A stretch of DNA of 64,000 nucleotides. Source: Gammaproteobacteria bacterium (lineage in GTDB: Bacteria > Pseudomonadota > Gammaproteobacteria > Pseudomonadales > UBA5518). The stretch covers positions 1 to 64,000 of the forward strand of contig JADIYI010000002.1 of the NCBI GenBank assembly GCA_016705365.1, given 5' to 3'. The translations under genes were made by a program, and so were the position numbers. Of this stretch, positions 44,526 through 54,208 are shown in pieces (the first letter of the stretch is position 1; each line of letters starts with the position of its first letter). The notes under the pieces are model-generated. The model was not told the origin of the DNA. It worked only from the letters and a program-made list of their open reading frames with translations, and searched no databases.

Positions 44526-45476
44526 ATGGATCCGGGATCGGGAGACAGAATCCGCAGGGTGACCGGCGCCAGTCGCGAACCACGGTGTGCGATGGCCAGG
44601 GCACGCGCCACCCAGGGTGTCGACCTCGTTCTTGCATCGTTGCTGGTTCTGCTGATGCTGCGCGCCCTGCCGGTTGCAGCCGGAGATTTGCCAGGCTGGT
44701 CGCGAATCGATTTCGAGGCGCACAAGTTCCTGCTCAGCGCCACCGCCAGCGTGCGGCTGCGCCATGCGGATCGCGCCGAGTTGCTCGAGGTGCCAGGTTA
44801 CGAGGTCCGCGTTGCGCCACCGGGATCGTTGCTGCGCATGGAAGCCGCGAGTTCATTTCTGATGTCCGAATCGCGGACGCTGTTGTGGCTCGATGGCGAC
44901 ACCGTGCAATTGTTGCAGAAGGAGCGTATCGATGAGCGTGGCTACGGACGCTACAAATCGAGCCGTGTTCTTCGCGACGGCATCTACCGGTGGCAGCGAC
45001 GTGCCGAGGCCGATGACGCCAACGCCGAACCGGCAAGCTGGCGCATAAAACGTGAAGGCTTCAGCCCGACAGCGCCGATCGGTGATCGTGCGTATACGGA
45101 TACCCTGGCGCTGTTGCTGGCCGCCGCGGCGTTGGTGCAGCGCGGCGACGCGGTCGTTGAGTGGTTGGTATACGATGACGGGGCTTTGCGCGAGGTCACC
45201 ATGCGCGCCGATGGCGAGGTGGATTTGCGTATTCCCCATCGGCAATGGCAGGGTGATAAAACGATGCGTATCAGTACCCCGACCCGCTGCCTGCGGGTGC
45301 GCGTGGCGGCGCGCAGCCAGGCCACGGAAGAAGCGGAGTTCAGCCTGCTGGGGCTGCGCGGCGAGTTGCTGATGTACCTCGACCTGCGCTCGGGCGCGGT
45401 GCTGCGTATCAGTGGTCAGGAGCCCCGGATCGGGGCGCTGACGATCAATGCCACCCGCGTCTACCTCGTGCAGTAA
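44526..45476 (+). CDS. Secreted protein of unknown function
   Basis: This protein is 316 residues from ATG 44526. A hydrophobic segment (about residues 33-52, LVLASLLVLLMLRALPVAAG) looks like a signal peptide ending after AAG, so the mature part is periplasmic. The mature part is beta-rich and contains SATASVRLRHADRAELLEVP and an AYTDTLALLLAAAALVQRG helix. A GGGGGGAGGG tract just before 44526 supports this start, but ATG 44592 would give a more usual signal-peptide length. I recognise no family. Confidence 0.7.
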   Translation: MDPGSGDRIRRVTGASREPRCAMARARATQGVDLVLASLLVLLMLRALPVAAGDLPGWSRIDFEAHKFLLSATASVRLRHADRAELLEVPGYEVRVAPPGSLLRMEAASSFLMSESRTLLWLDGDTVQLLQKERIDERGYGRYKSSRVLRDGIYRWQRRAEADDANAEPASWRIKREGFSPTAPIGDRAYTDTLALLLAAAALVQRGDAVVEWLVYDDGALREVTMRADGEVDLRIPHRQWQGDKTMRISTPTRCLRVRVAARSQATEEAEFSLLGLRGELLMYLDLRSGAVLRISGQEPRIGALTINATRVYLVQ

Positions 45477-45522
45477 CCGCGAGATTGGGGGCCGCGCGCA
45501 GATCGAAGAGTCAGAGGCGGTG

Positions 45523-46788
45523 CTACGCAGCCTCGTCTGGTACGCCGAAATAATGCTGATAGCGCCGAAAATACTCGCGCTGGCGGCGCACCTCGTCGCT
45601 CTCTCCCAGGCCGTATTCGTGGCGCCCGAACTTGCCCTTGGGTTTATCTCGCAGGTATTGGCGCATCCGCGCTTCGACCTCGACAGTCAACGTCAACCCG
45701 AGCTGGCGGTAAACGCTGCGCAACGCCACCAGCGGCTGTTCGACCAGATCCGCATACAAAGAGTTGGAGCACTGCTGTCGGGGAATGGCGTCTTGCTCCA
45801 GCCAATCGATCACCCGATCGAGCCGCATCGCCATATGGTGCGGTGACAGCAAGCCCTCGAACGCCGTCACGTCCAGCGGCTTGTCGCTGCGCATCCAGTA
45901 AAAGGTACCGGCAAGGTTGGTCACCGACGCCTGTGCGCGCAGCGGATCGCGATGAGTGAACAACACCCGCGCATCGGGGAAAATTCGGAATAGCACAGGC
46001 AGATAATTGAGGTGCGAGGGTGCTTTCAACAGCCAGTGCGTGCGCGGGTTACGCCACTGCCACAGCTGCAGCATCCGCCGGTAGAAAGCATACGGATACT
46101 CCCAGTTTGCCCGCGTGGAAAGCCATTCCATGTAACTGGGCACCTGGAACAAAAAGGGAATATTCTCGCTAACGAAGGTGCAGGACTGCGCGATGATGCA
46201 CTCGTTGGGCAGCCGTGCATCCATCTCGTGCATGGTGGCGTAGCTTGGGGTCACCCGGCTCCATTGCGTGATCAGCTGCTGGCAGCGCTCGATGCGCGGA
46301 TCAGTATCGTAAGTCGCACGCTTGGGTGGCGGATAGGGGAACATCATTTCCCAGTGTCGGGGCGAGCCGAACTGCGGATCCTGGGACAACAGCTCGAACA
46401 GGATCGAGGTGCCCGATCGTGACAAGCCGGCGATTACCAGCGGCCGATCGATGACTTCATCGGCGATTTCGGGATGCTGCCTGAACGCCGCCTCGACGCC
46501 CAACAGCGCCTGCAGCCAGACCAGAATATCGCTGCGTGTCATCAGCCTGCCGAAATAATGCAGCTCGGCTTCCTCGTTGAGGGACCTGATCAGGATTTCA
46601 AAGGGTTCGCGCCACTCATCGCTGCCGAAATCGTTGAAGCCCGTGGCGCGCCTGGCGGTACCGATCAGCTCATCGGCCTCCAGCGGCACCAGGTTTCTGA
46701 TATCCGCGTGCAGTGCCTCGGCATTGAAGCGCCGCAGCCAGTCGGGTCTCGGCGGTGGTGTCCAGTGTATTTCGCGGTTATCCATCAT
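45523..46788 (-). CDS. Sulfotransferase-family protein (copy 2)
   Basis: This 421-residue sulfotransferase has the PAPS loop GLSRSGTSIL (about residues 121-130) and a 3'-phosphate motif DARVLFTHRDPLRAQASV. An N-terminal all-alpha region precedes it, and a C-terminal YGLGESDEVRRQREYFRRYQ tail follows. ATG 46788 is directly followed by a second ATG at 46785. It lies downstream of a DUF1214-like gene on the same strand, the reverse order of the related pair at 20.6-23.3 kb. The acceptor is unknown. Confidence 0.86.
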   Translation of the reverse strand: MMDNREIHWTPPPRPDWLRRFNAEALHADIRNLVPLEADELIGTARRATGFNDFGSDEWREPFEILIRSLNEEAELHYFGRLMTRSDILVWLQALLGVEAAFRQHPEIADEVIDRPLVIAGLSRSGTSILFELLSQDPQFGSPRHWEMMFPYPPPKRATYDTDPRIERCQQLITQWSRVTPSYATMHEMDARLPNECIIAQSCTFVSENIPFLFQVPSYMEWLSTRANWEYPYAFYRRMLQLWQWRNPRTHWLLKAPSHLNYLPVLFRIFPDARVLFTHRDPLRAQASVTNLAGTFYWMRSDKPLDVTAFEGLLSPHHMAMRLDRVIDWLEQDAIPRQQCSNSLYADLVEQPLVALRSVYRQLGLTLTVEVEARMRQYLRDKPKGKFGRHEYGLGESDEVRRQREYFRRYQHYFGVPDEAA

Positions 46789-46847
46789 GCTCTTCTCATC
46801 ATCGTCCGCTGCGCCGGTGATCCGCGCCCGGAATCTGCGGATCAGGG

Positions 46848-48035
46848 TCAGTATCCGAAACGCCTGGTCACGCCGCGCCGGCGCGCGGCGAGCTGCTCGC
46901 GGCGCTCCGCCGGAGTAATTCGTCTGACCGTGGCAGGCACGTGGTCGCTCAACGCGCTGAACTCGATCTGCGTACATTGGGGGATTGGCTGTCGTTCCGA
47001 CAGCATCCAGCGATAAGTGATATAGCCTGCAGCAAAGCCGGAGCAGTCCAGCCAGTTGGGCAGGCCGGGATCGGTATGCGCCACCACCACGATCAGCTCG
47101 CCGTCGTCCTCGAGCCGTGCATAGTGCATATTGGTATTGGAGAGTCGATAGCGGTAGTCCATCGTCTCCCACCAGCAATTGCCGAACTCCACACCCCAAA
47201 ACACGCATTGCGGCGGCACCACGCGGATGATCAGTGCCTCATCCGGCGGCAGCTGCCAGTAACAGACCAGTGGATCGCCGCCCGGTGTGGCATCGATCCG
47301 GTTTTTTTCCAGCTGCCAATAGGAACGAAATTGATTCGGGTAATCCTTCCATTTCTCCAGCATCGCGGGCCAGTATTCGATCGAATCCTGCAGCCATCGT
47401 CCGGCGTCCCCGAGACCCTGCGCCAAGCCCGCCGGCGACAACTGTGGCGGCGGCAGCGCGGGTCCCGAGATGCGATCGATCTGCGCGCGCAGCGGGCGTT
47501 CGTTCTCCCAATCGGCGAAATACTGGCGGATGGTGACGCGAAAGGTGCCGGGAGTGGTGCGCAGCCAGTTGCCAGGCTGTGGATCGGGGCCGATAAGGAG
47601 TTCGAAACTGCCATCGACTTCGGTTTTCAACTCATGTCCGTAGAGCGTGCTGACCACGCGCCCACCCCAGGGCGTTGTGCCGGTCTCGACGGCTACCACC
47701 GAAAAATAGCGCGAGGTGCCGCGGTCGCCACTGATCCGGTAGAGATCGGTGCCGTTGATCTGGGCGCCGACGTAGACGCAGTCCGAGTTGTCACCGCCCT
47801 GCTTGCGGGTGGGATCGAAATAGCGAGCCAGCTCGGGGAACAGCGGGTCCTTGTATTCGTAGTTGAACTGCAGCGCCAGGGAGATGTTGCGGGCAATCTG
47901 CTGGAATCCGGCGGCACGATCCAGCGAATAGGGCGGCACCTGCTCGCGCAGCGGAATGCGGCCTGCCGCTTTCAAATCGTCGCAAAAACGATCCCACGCC
48001 GCAGCAAGCTCGGCGATGTCATTGTTGGCAGTCAT
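46848..48035 (-). CDS. DUF1214-like protein (copy 2), beside a sulfotransferase
   Basis: This 395-residue protein is a paralogue of the one at 21890-23275. Shared segments include ADWENERPLRAQIDRI and FYDWENER in copy 1, VAHTDPGLPNWLDCSGF and IAHRDPGIANWVDTTLL in copy 1, and a similar Arg-rich end (RREQLAARRRGVTRRFGY). It has DLYRISGDRGTSRYFSVVAV, a beta-rich core typical of DUF1214/DUF1254-type proteins. There is no signal peptide. The sulfotransferase gene starts 59 bp downstream. Function unknown. Confidence 0.78.
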   Translation of the reverse strand: MTANNDIAELAAAWDRFCDDLKAAGRIPLREQVPPYSLDRAAGFQQIARNISLALQFNYEYKDPLFPELARYFDPTRKQGGDNSDCVYVGAQINGTDLYRISGDRGTSRYFSVVAVETGTTPWGGRVVSTLYGHELKTEVDGSFELLIGPDPQPGNWLRTTPGTFRVTIRQYFADWENERPLRAQIDRISGPALPPPQLSPAGLAQGLGDAGRWLQDSIEYWPAMLEKWKDYPNQFRSYWQLEKNRIDATPGGDPLVCYWQLPPDEALIIRVVPPQCVFWGVEFGNCWWETMDYRYRLSNTNMHYARLEDDGELIVVVAHTDPGLPNWLDCSGFAAGYITYRWMLSERQPIPQCTQIEFSALSDHVPATVRRITPAERREQLAARRRGVTRRFGY

Positions 48036-48160
48036 GGCAATCGACCCTCGGCTTGGCGAGCAACGCAGCGGCAAATGCTCGCGGCAGGTGTGAAGCCCGA
48101 CCCATCGTGGTTCGCGGGTCGGACTTTATTGCTGTGCCGGCGGCGCGGGAGCGCTATTGC

Positions 48161-49141
48161 TCAGGGCAGCAGATGCGCCACCGCATCACGCTCCTCGGCC
48201 AGCTCCTTCTCGGTTGCCTGCAGGCGGGCACGCGAGAAGTCGTTGACGGCTGCTCCCTGAACGATCTGCCAGTCGCCGTCGCGGCAGGTGCAGGGGAATG
48301 AAAAGATCAAGCCTTTCTGGATGCCATAGCTGCCATCGCTGCAGACACCCATGCTGACCCAGTCGTTCTCCGGCGTGCCGAGTGCCCAACTGCGCATATG
48401 GCCGATCGCGGCGTTGGCCGCGGATGCCGCACTCGAGGCGCCACGCGCCTTGATCACGGCGGCGCCGCGCTGCTGCACCGTGGGGATGAACTCTTGCTCG
48501 TACCACTGCTGGTCCACCAACTCGAGTGCCGCCTTGCCGTTGACCCGGGCGTTGAACAGGTCCGGGTACTGGGTGGAGGAGTGGTTGCCCCAGATGGTCA
48601 TGTGGCTCACCGCGTTCACATCGCTCCCGGTCCTGACCGCAAGCTGGGTCATGGCGCGGTTGTGATCGAGGCGGGTCATCGCGGTGAAGCGACGCGGATC
48701 GATGTCGGGCGCGTTGCGCTGGGCGATCAGGGCATTGGTGTTGGCCGGGTTACCGACCACCAGCACCCGGATATCGCGCGCGGCCACGGCATTGATCGCC
48801 TTGCCCTGTACCGAGAAAATTGCCGCGTTGGCTTCCAGCAGATCCTTGCGCTCCATGCCCGGTCCGCGCGGCCGGGCGCCGACCAGCAGTGCATACTGCG
48901 CATCGCGAAAGGCCTCTTCGGCCTGGTCGGTGCACACCATGCCCGCCAGCAGCGGGAAGGCGCAGTCATCGAGTTCCATCGCGACACCGCGCAGCGCTTC
49001 GAGCGCCGGAGTGATCTCGAGCATATGCAGAATCACCGGCTGATCGGGCCCAAGCATCGCGCCCGAGGCAATGCGGAACAGCAGGCTGTAGCTGATCTGG
49101 CCGGCGGCGCCGGTTACGGTTACACGAACGGGTTTTTTCAT
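48161..49141 (-). CDS. mdh: Malate dehydrogenase (NAD-dependent, LDH-like MDH)
   Basis: This 326-residue enzyme interconverts malate and oxaloacetate. It has the NAD motif GAAGQISYSL, the substrate Arg region RPRGPGMERKDLL, VVGNPANTNAL and the catalytic His in MTIWGNHSS. Length and motifs fit the type found in many beta- and gammaproteobacteria lacking the E. coli form. ATG 49141 has AGGAA upstream; GTG 49144 is one codon earlier. Confidence 0.93.
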   Translation of the reverse strand: MKKPVRVTVTGAAGQISYSLLFRIASGAMLGPDQPVILHMLEITPALEALRGVAMELDDCAFPLLAGMVCTDQAEEAFRDAQYALLVGARPRGPGMERKDLLEANAAIFSVQGKAINAVAARDIRVLVVGNPANTNALIAQRNAPDIDPRRFTAMTRLDHNRAMTQLAVRTGSDVNAVSHMTIWGNHSSTQYPDLFNARVNGKAALELVDQQWYEQEFIPTVQQRGAAVIKARGASSAASAANAAIGHMRSWALGTPENDWVSMGVCSDGSYGIQKGLIFSFPCTCRDGDWQIVQGAAVNDFSRARLQATEKELAEERDAVAHLLP

Positions 49142-49332
49142 CACGGGTTCCTGTGCAGTGGGGATGCCTGGCGTTTGCCCGCCGTGAGGGCAGCGGACTT
49201 TGGAGGCTGGCGATTGTAAAGGGTGAATCCCGCTCGCGCCATCGCCCCACGCAACTGTGACCGGGTCGCGGGACGTGGGCGCGCCATTGGCATTAGAATG
49301 CGCGCCCGTTCAAGCCGACAGGGAGCACGGTC

Positions 49333-50169
49333 GTGACGCCGGCGGATCCGCGAAAAAGCCGTACCGAATTCAACAAGTTGCAGAAACGCCTGCGGCGCAA
49401 CGTGGCGCGTGCGATCGATGATTTCCGCATGATCGAGAGCGGCGATCGCGTGATGGTGTGCCTGTCGGGAGGCAAGGATTCCTACGGAATGCTCGATATC
49501 CTGCTGAACCTGCAGCGGACCTCCACCCTCGAATTCGAGATCGTCGCGGTCAATCTCGACCAGAAGCAACCCGGCTTTCCCGAGGAGGTGCTGCCGCGCT
49601 ACCTCGAATCGATCGGCGTGGCTTTCCATATCCTCGAGCGCGATACCTACAGCATCGTCAAATCGGTGATCCCGGAAGGGAAGACCACCTGCGGTCTGTG
49701 CTCGCGCCTGCGGCGGGGCAATCTATACAGCTTTGCCCGCGAGATCGGCGCGAGCAAGATCGCCCTCGGGCATCATCGCGACGATATTATCGAGACGCTG
49801 TTCCTCAACATGTTCTTCAACGGGAAGTTGAAGGCGATGCCGCCCAAGCTGTTGAGCGACGCCGGTGACAATGTCGTAATCCGGCCGCTCGCCTATTGCA
49901 GGGAAGAGGATCTGGCAGCGTTCGCCGCATGCCGGGACTTTCCGCTCATTCCCTGCAACCTGTGCGGCTCGCAGGAAAACCTGCAGCGTCAGGAAATCAA
50001 GAACATGTTGCGTGACTGGGAGCGACGCTATCCCGGGCGCAAGGAGGCGATTTTCTCGGCGTTGTCCCATGTTGCTCCCTCGCAGCTCGCCGATGTCGCG
50101 TTGTTTGATTTCGCCTCGTTGCGTGCGCAACTCCCGCTGGCGCAACGTATCGGTGCCCTGAATATCTAG
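49333..50169 (+). CDS. ttcA: tRNA 2-thiocytidine(32) synthetase TtcA
   Basis: This 278-residue enzyme makes 2-thiocytidine at tRNA position 32 with ATP and an Fe-S cluster. It shows the PP-loop SGGKDS (45-50), the cluster cysteines C120GLC123 and a third Cys in IPCNLCGSQ. GTG 49333 is preceded by a GGGAG site (49320-49324). It is divergent from mdh; fliE follows on the same strand. Confidence 0.94.
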   Translation: MTPADPRKSRTEFNKLQKRLRRNVARAIDDFRMIESGDRVMVCLSGGKDSYGMLDILLNLQRTSTLEFEIVAVNLDQKQPGFPEEVLPRYLESIGVAFHILERDTYSIVKSVIPEGKTTCGLCSRLRRGNLYSFAREIGASKIALGHHRDDIIETLFLNMFFNGKLKAMPPKLLSDAGDNVVIRPLAYCREEDLAAFAACRDFPLIPCNLCGSQENLQRQEIKNMLRDWERRYPGRKEAIFSALSHVAPSQLADVALFDFASLRAQLPLAQRIGALNI

Positions 50170-50190
50170 AGCCTGTCTCCTGGCGGTAAC

Positions 50191-50206
50191 TGGCCCGGAT
50201 TATGCA
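50191..50206 (+). promoter_or_regulatory. Predicted sigma-54 promoter upstream of fliE
   Basis: TGGCCCGGATTATGCA matches the -24/-12 pattern (TGGCaCG-N4-tTGCw) with GG and GC at the right spacing. It lies 116 bp before fliE, the expected place for RpoN/FleQ control as in Pseudomonas. A 5' AT-rich activator site is not evident. Confidence 0.55.
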
Positions 50207-50321
50207 GCCGCAATCCGAAGAGTCTCCGTCGATGCCGATATCGTCAAATATCCGTCGTCGGTGCGCCCGCTCGTGACCGCGAACGGGTTCTCGGGCATTT
50301 TTCGGTCAGGGGAGAAAGCAA

Positions 50322-50675
50322 ATGGTCGAGCGCGCGGATATCAGCCAGGTGTTGTCACAGATGCGGGCGGTGCAGGCCCAGCTGCAACGGCCGGTCAATG
50401 ATGTTTCTGCGGCGGCCATTGCACCGGCTCAGTTCCAGCGTCCGCAGCCGGAGGCGAGCTTCGGGGAATTGTTCAGCCGTGCCATCGACAGCGTCAACGA
50501 TACCCAGCAACAGGCCAACCGCCTGCGCGATTCCTATGAAGGCGGACAGGCCGGGGTTAGCCTGACGCAGGTGATGGTAGCTGCCGAGAAATCGGGCGTC
50601 GCCTTCGAGGCGATGACCCAGGTGCGCAACAAGCTGGTCGATGCCTACAAGGAAATCATGAGCATGCCGGTTTGA
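50322..50675 (+). CDS. fliE: Flagellar hook-basal body protein FliE
   Basis: This 117-residue FliE joins the MS ring to the proximal rod. The C-terminal region GVSLTQVMVAAEKSGVAFEAM and the NKLVDAYKEIMSMPV end are diagnostic. It opens the fliEFGHIJ block, with GGGGAG upstream of ATG 50322. Confidence 0.94.
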   Translation: MVERADISQVLSQMRAVQAQLQRPVNDVSAAAIAPAQFQRPQPEASFGELFSRAIDSVNDTQQQANRLRDSYEGGQAGVSLTQVMVAAEKSGVAFEAMTQVRNKLVDAYKEIMSMPV

Positions 50676-50707
50676 ACCGGCTGAGGGCGAGGGGGAGCTA
50701 GGCAGCC

Positions 50708-52405
50708 ATGGCCGACAACGAACAGGGCGCGGGCAGTCAGCTTCCGGTCCTGACGGGAGCGGCGGCGGCATTGCCGGCCAACCCTTATCTGGAGGGGATC
50801 GCGCGCCTGCCGATTCCGCGCCAGATCGGTGTGATCGTCGGGCTGGCGGCCAGCGTTGCTCTGGCGGTGTGGGTCGTGATCTGGTCGCAGGGCGCAGATC
50901 TGCGACCCCTGTACGGCAGCCTCGAGCACCTCGATGCAGCGGCCGTGGTCAGTGTCCTCGAGTCGAACAAGATCCGTTATCGCATCGACGAGAACAGCGG
51001 GATACTGCTGGTCGATGCCGCCCGCATCAACGATGCACGGTTGAAGCTCGCTGAAGCCGGCATGCCGGCCGAGACGGCCGCGGGCTTCGAGCTGCTGGAC
51101 CAGGAGCAGGGTATCGGGACCAGCCAGTTCATGGAGACCGCGCGTTTCCGTCGCAGCCTCGAAGGAGAGCTGGCTCGCACCATTTCGAGCATCACCAGCG
51201 TCAAGGGCGCACGGGTGCATCTGGCCATTCCCGAACGCTCGGTGTTTCTGCGCGATCAGCGCAAGCCGAGCGCATCGGTGCTGCTCGAAGTGCTGGCGGG
51301 GCGCAGCGTGGCGGAGAGCCAGGTGCGCGCGATCGGCAACCTGGTCGCCTCCAGTGTTCCGGATCTGCAGCTTGCCGAGGTCACGATCGTCGATCAGAAG
51401 GGCAACCTGCTGTCGAACTTTAGCCAGGACGCGGACGCCGCGGCCGCCAACAAGCAGCTCGAATACACCGCGAAGCTGGAGATGCAACTCGTGGAGCGCG
51501 TCCAGCGCATGCTCGATCCGGTGCTCGGCAGCGGTCGCTACAAGGCGGAGGTAACCGCCGACGTGGATTTCACCGCGGTGGAACAGACCGACGAGATCTA
51601 CAACCCGGACCTTCCGGCGATACGCAGCGAGCAGAAACTCGATGAACAGCGCTTGCCGGGCGATGCCGGTGCCGGGATACCGGGAGCGCTCAGCAACCAG
51701 CCTCCGGCTACGGGCGCGGCACCGGAAGTCGCGACCGCGGCAGCCGGTACCGAGGCGGTCGCAGTCGAGCAGCCGCGCAATGTGCGCAGCCAGTCGACCC
51801 GGAATTACGAACTCGATCGTTCGCTCAGTTACACCCGTCACCAGGTCGGGCGGGTGCGTCGCCTCAGCGTGGCGGTGGTGCTCGACAACCAGAGCAGCGT
51901 CAATGCCGAAACCGGAGAACGCTCCAGCGTGGCCTGGGATCCGGCGACGCTCGAGCGCATCACCACGCTGGTGCGCGATGCGGTGGGTTACGATGCCGCG
52001 CGTGGCGATAGCGTGAACGTGGTCAATGCCGCGTTTTTCAGCGTTCCCGAAGGCGAAGAGGAGTCCGTTTCGATTCCTTTCTGGCAGCAGACCTGGTTTT
52101 TCCCGGTGCTGAGACAGAGCGTGGGAGTGTTGTTTATACTGCTGCTGGTTCTCGCGGTGATACGCCCGGTGTTGCGTTCGCTGAGCAGCAACGTGAAGCA
52201 GTTGCGCGCCATCGAAGAGCGCCATCGAGTCGAGAAAATGCTCGCCGAGGCTGCAGCTGCACAGGCCGTCGATGACGAAAAACTGATGCTGCCCGGACCC
52301 AAGCGCGAGTACGAACGGCGTCTTTCGGCGGTGCAGACGATGGTCGAGGGCGATGCCGAGCGGGTAGCCCAGGTGGTGCGCAAGTGGGTAGGAGAAAATG
52401 ACTGA
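50708..52405 (+). CDS. fliF: Flagellar MS-ring protein FliF
   Basis: This 565-residue FliF forms the MS ring in the inner membrane. Transmembrane helices lie at about 40-60 (GVIVGLAASVALAVWVVIWS) and 468-489, with the periplasmic ring domains between. The C-terminal cytoplasmic tail (QTMVEGDAERVAQVVRKWVG) is the FliG-binding segment. Its end overlaps fliG by 8 bp. Confidence 0.96.
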   Translation: MADNEQGAGSQLPVLTGAAAALPANPYLEGIARLPIPRQIGVIVGLAASVALAVWVVIWSQGADLRPLYGSLEHLDAAAVVSVLESNKIRYRIDENSGILLVDAARINDARLKLAEAGMPAETAAGFELLDQEQGIGTSQFMETARFRRSLEGELARTISSITSVKGARVHLAIPERSVFLRDQRKPSASVLLEVLAGRSVAESQVRAIGNLVASSVPDLQLAEVTIVDQKGNLLSNFSQDADAAAANKQLEYTAKLEMQLVERVQRMLDPVLGSGRYKAEVTADVDFTAVEQTDEIYNPDLPAIRSEQKLDEQRLPGDAGAGIPGALSNQPPATGAAPEVATAAAGTEAVAVEQPRNVRSQSTRNYELDRSLSYTRHQVGRVRRLSVAVVLDNQSSVNAETGERSSVAWDPATLERITTLVRDAVGYDAARGDSVNVVNAAFFSVPEGEEESVSIPFWQQTWFFPVLRQSVGVLFILLLVLAVIRPVLRSLSSNVKQLRAIEERHRVEKMLAEAAAAQAVDDEKLMLPGPKREYERRLSAVQTMVEGDAERVAQVVRKWVGEND

Positions 52406-53414
52406 GCAAGTGGCGGGGCTCGAGCATCTGAAGCCGCTCGAGCAGGCGGCAATCCTGTTGCTGTCGGTTGGTGAGAGCAACGCCGCACGCATCCTGCGCT
52501 ATCTGTCGCCCAAGGAGGTGCAGCGGGTGGGCTCGCAGATGACCCGTATGAACGATATCAAGGTCGACGATGTGAACCTGGTGCTCGAGCAGTTCCTGGT
52601 CGAAGTCGGCGCGGCGACCGGTCTCAGCATGGGAACCGAAAACTATATTCGCAACGTGCTGATCGAGGCGCTCGGCGACGAGCGCGCCAATACCCTGATC
52701 GACCAGATCCTGATGAGTGACAAGACCAAGGGTCTGGAGGCGCTGCGCTGGATGAACCCGAAGCTGGTCGCCAACACGATCCGCAGTGAACACCCCCAGA
52801 TCCAGGCGGTCATCCTGTCGTATCTGCACGCCGACCAGGCGGCCGAGGTGCTGACCTACTTCAGTGAAGCGGCACGCGCGGAGCTGGTGCTGCGCGTCGC
52901 GACGATGGAGACCCTGAACGCCTCCGCGCTGAAGGAACTCAACAAGATCGTGGAAGGCGAGTTGAGCGGCAGCGGTTTGCAGCAGGGCCAGAGGATGGGC
53001 GGCGTCAAGTTCGTGGCCGAGATCATGAACAATCTCGATAGCGCGGCGGAGCAGGCGCTGCTCGACCAGATCAAGGAGTCGGACGAGGTGCTCGGAAGTC
53101 GCATCCAGGACATGATGTTCGTGTTTGACGACCTCAAGGATGTCGACGCCGGAGGCATCCAGGCGCTGTTGCGCGAGGTTTCCTCGGAAGTGCTGGTGCT
53201 GGCGCTGAAGGCCGCGGACGAGGAGCTGAAGGCCAAGATCTTCGGCAACATGTCCAAGCGTGCCGGGGAGTTGCTCAAGGAGGATCTCGAAGCCAAGGGG
53301 CCAGTGCGCGTGAGCGATGTGGAGAACGCGCAGCGCGAGATTCTCGCCGTGGCGCGACGCATGTCGGATGCCGGAGAGATCAGCCTCGGCGGCAGTTCGG
53401 AGGCCATGATATGA
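52398..53414 (+). CDS. fliG: Flagellar motor switch protein FliG
   Basis: This 338-residue switch protein couples the stator torque to rotation. The N-terminal FliF-binding part (LKPLEQAAILLLSVGESNAA), the central EHPQ-type motif (SEHPQIQAVILSYL) and the charged C-terminal helix (DLKDVDAGGIQALLREV) are clear. Its start overlaps the fliF stop by 8 bp. Confidence 0.96.
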   Translation: MTEQVAGLEHLKPLEQAAILLLSVGESNAARILRYLSPKEVQRVGSQMTRMNDIKVDDVNLVLEQFLVEVGAATGLSMGTENYIRNVLIEALGDERANTLIDQILMSDKTKGLEALRWMNPKLVANTIRSEHPQIQAVILSYLHADQAAEVLTYFSEAARAELVLRVATMETLNASALKELNKIVEGELSGSGLQQGQRMGGVKFVAEIMNNLDSAAEQALLDQIKESDEVLGSRIQDMMFVFDDLKDVDAGGIQALLREVSSEVLVLALKAADEELKAKIFGNMSKRAGELLKEDLEAKGPVRVSDVENAQREILAVARRMSDAGEISLGGSSEAMI

Positions 53415-53443
53415 GCTGTGCGCCGTCATGGCAGGCACATTGA

Positions 53444-54208
53444 ATGAGCCAGCGGCGCATCCCCGCGCAACGATCGCTGGCCTATACCCGCTGGTCGTTG
53501 CCGGCGGTCGGGCAGGGCCCGGTGCTGAAGGCCGAAGCCGCCCGTAGCGAGCGTCCTGCGCCGGCGCCGCTGGCCGAGCCCTGGCGTCGTGAATCTCTCG
53601 AAGAGCAACTGGTGGCGAATATCCGCTCCGGTCGCTTCGCGGCGGGAATCAGCGCCAGCGAGCTCGAGGCGATCGTGCGCGATGCCGCGGAGGAGGGACG
53701 CGAGGACGGGTATGCCGAGGGCTTTGCCAAGGGGCTGCAGGAAGGACATGTCCAGGGACGCGCCGATGGGCTCGCTGCCGGGCGTGGGATCATCGAGGAC
53801 GCAGCCACGCGTTTTGCGACGCTGATCGACGGCATTCAGAATCCGCTGCAGCATCAGACAGAAAAACTGCGTGCGGCGATGCTCTCACTGGCCACGCGCG
53901 TTGCGCGCGCGGTCATAAGAAGCGAACTCCGCACCCAGCCGCAAAGTATCGAACGGGTGGTGGCCGAGGCGCTCGCCGCGCTGCCGCTTGGCGCCCGCAA
54001 CGTCCGTGTGTTCGTCTGCGCGGCCGATCGGGAACTGCTCGGGCAATTCGGCGGCGAGGCACGCAACTGGCCGCTCGATGTCGATGACTCCCTGGAGCCC
54101 GGAGACTGCCGCGTCGAGGCGCGGGATTCGGTGATCGACTACAGCGTGTCGGCGCGCCTCGACGCGATGCTTGCACAGCTCCATGCAGGCGGGGCAGATG
54201 AGCCGTGA
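53444..54208 (+). CDS. fliH: Flagellar export apparatus protein FliH
   Basis: This 254-residue FliH is the stator-like regulator of FliI. It contains the glycine-zipper stretch GREDGYAEGFAKGLQEGHVQ (GxxxG repeats) and the C-terminal FliI-binding domain ending at AGGADEP. It follows fliG by 29 bp; its end overlaps the fliI start by 11 bp. Confidence 0.92.
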   Translation: MSQRRIPAQRSLAYTRWSLPAVGQGPVLKAEAARSERPAPAPLAEPWRRESLEEQLVANIRSGRFAAGISASELEAIVRDAAEEGREDGYAEGFAKGLQEGHVQGRADGLAAGRGIIEDAATRFATLIDGIQNPLQHQTEKLRAAMLSLATRVARAVIRSELRTQPQSIERVVAEALAALPLGARNVRVFVCAADRELLGQFGGEARNWPLDVDDSLEPGDCRVEARDSVIDYSVSARLDAMLAQLHAGGADEP

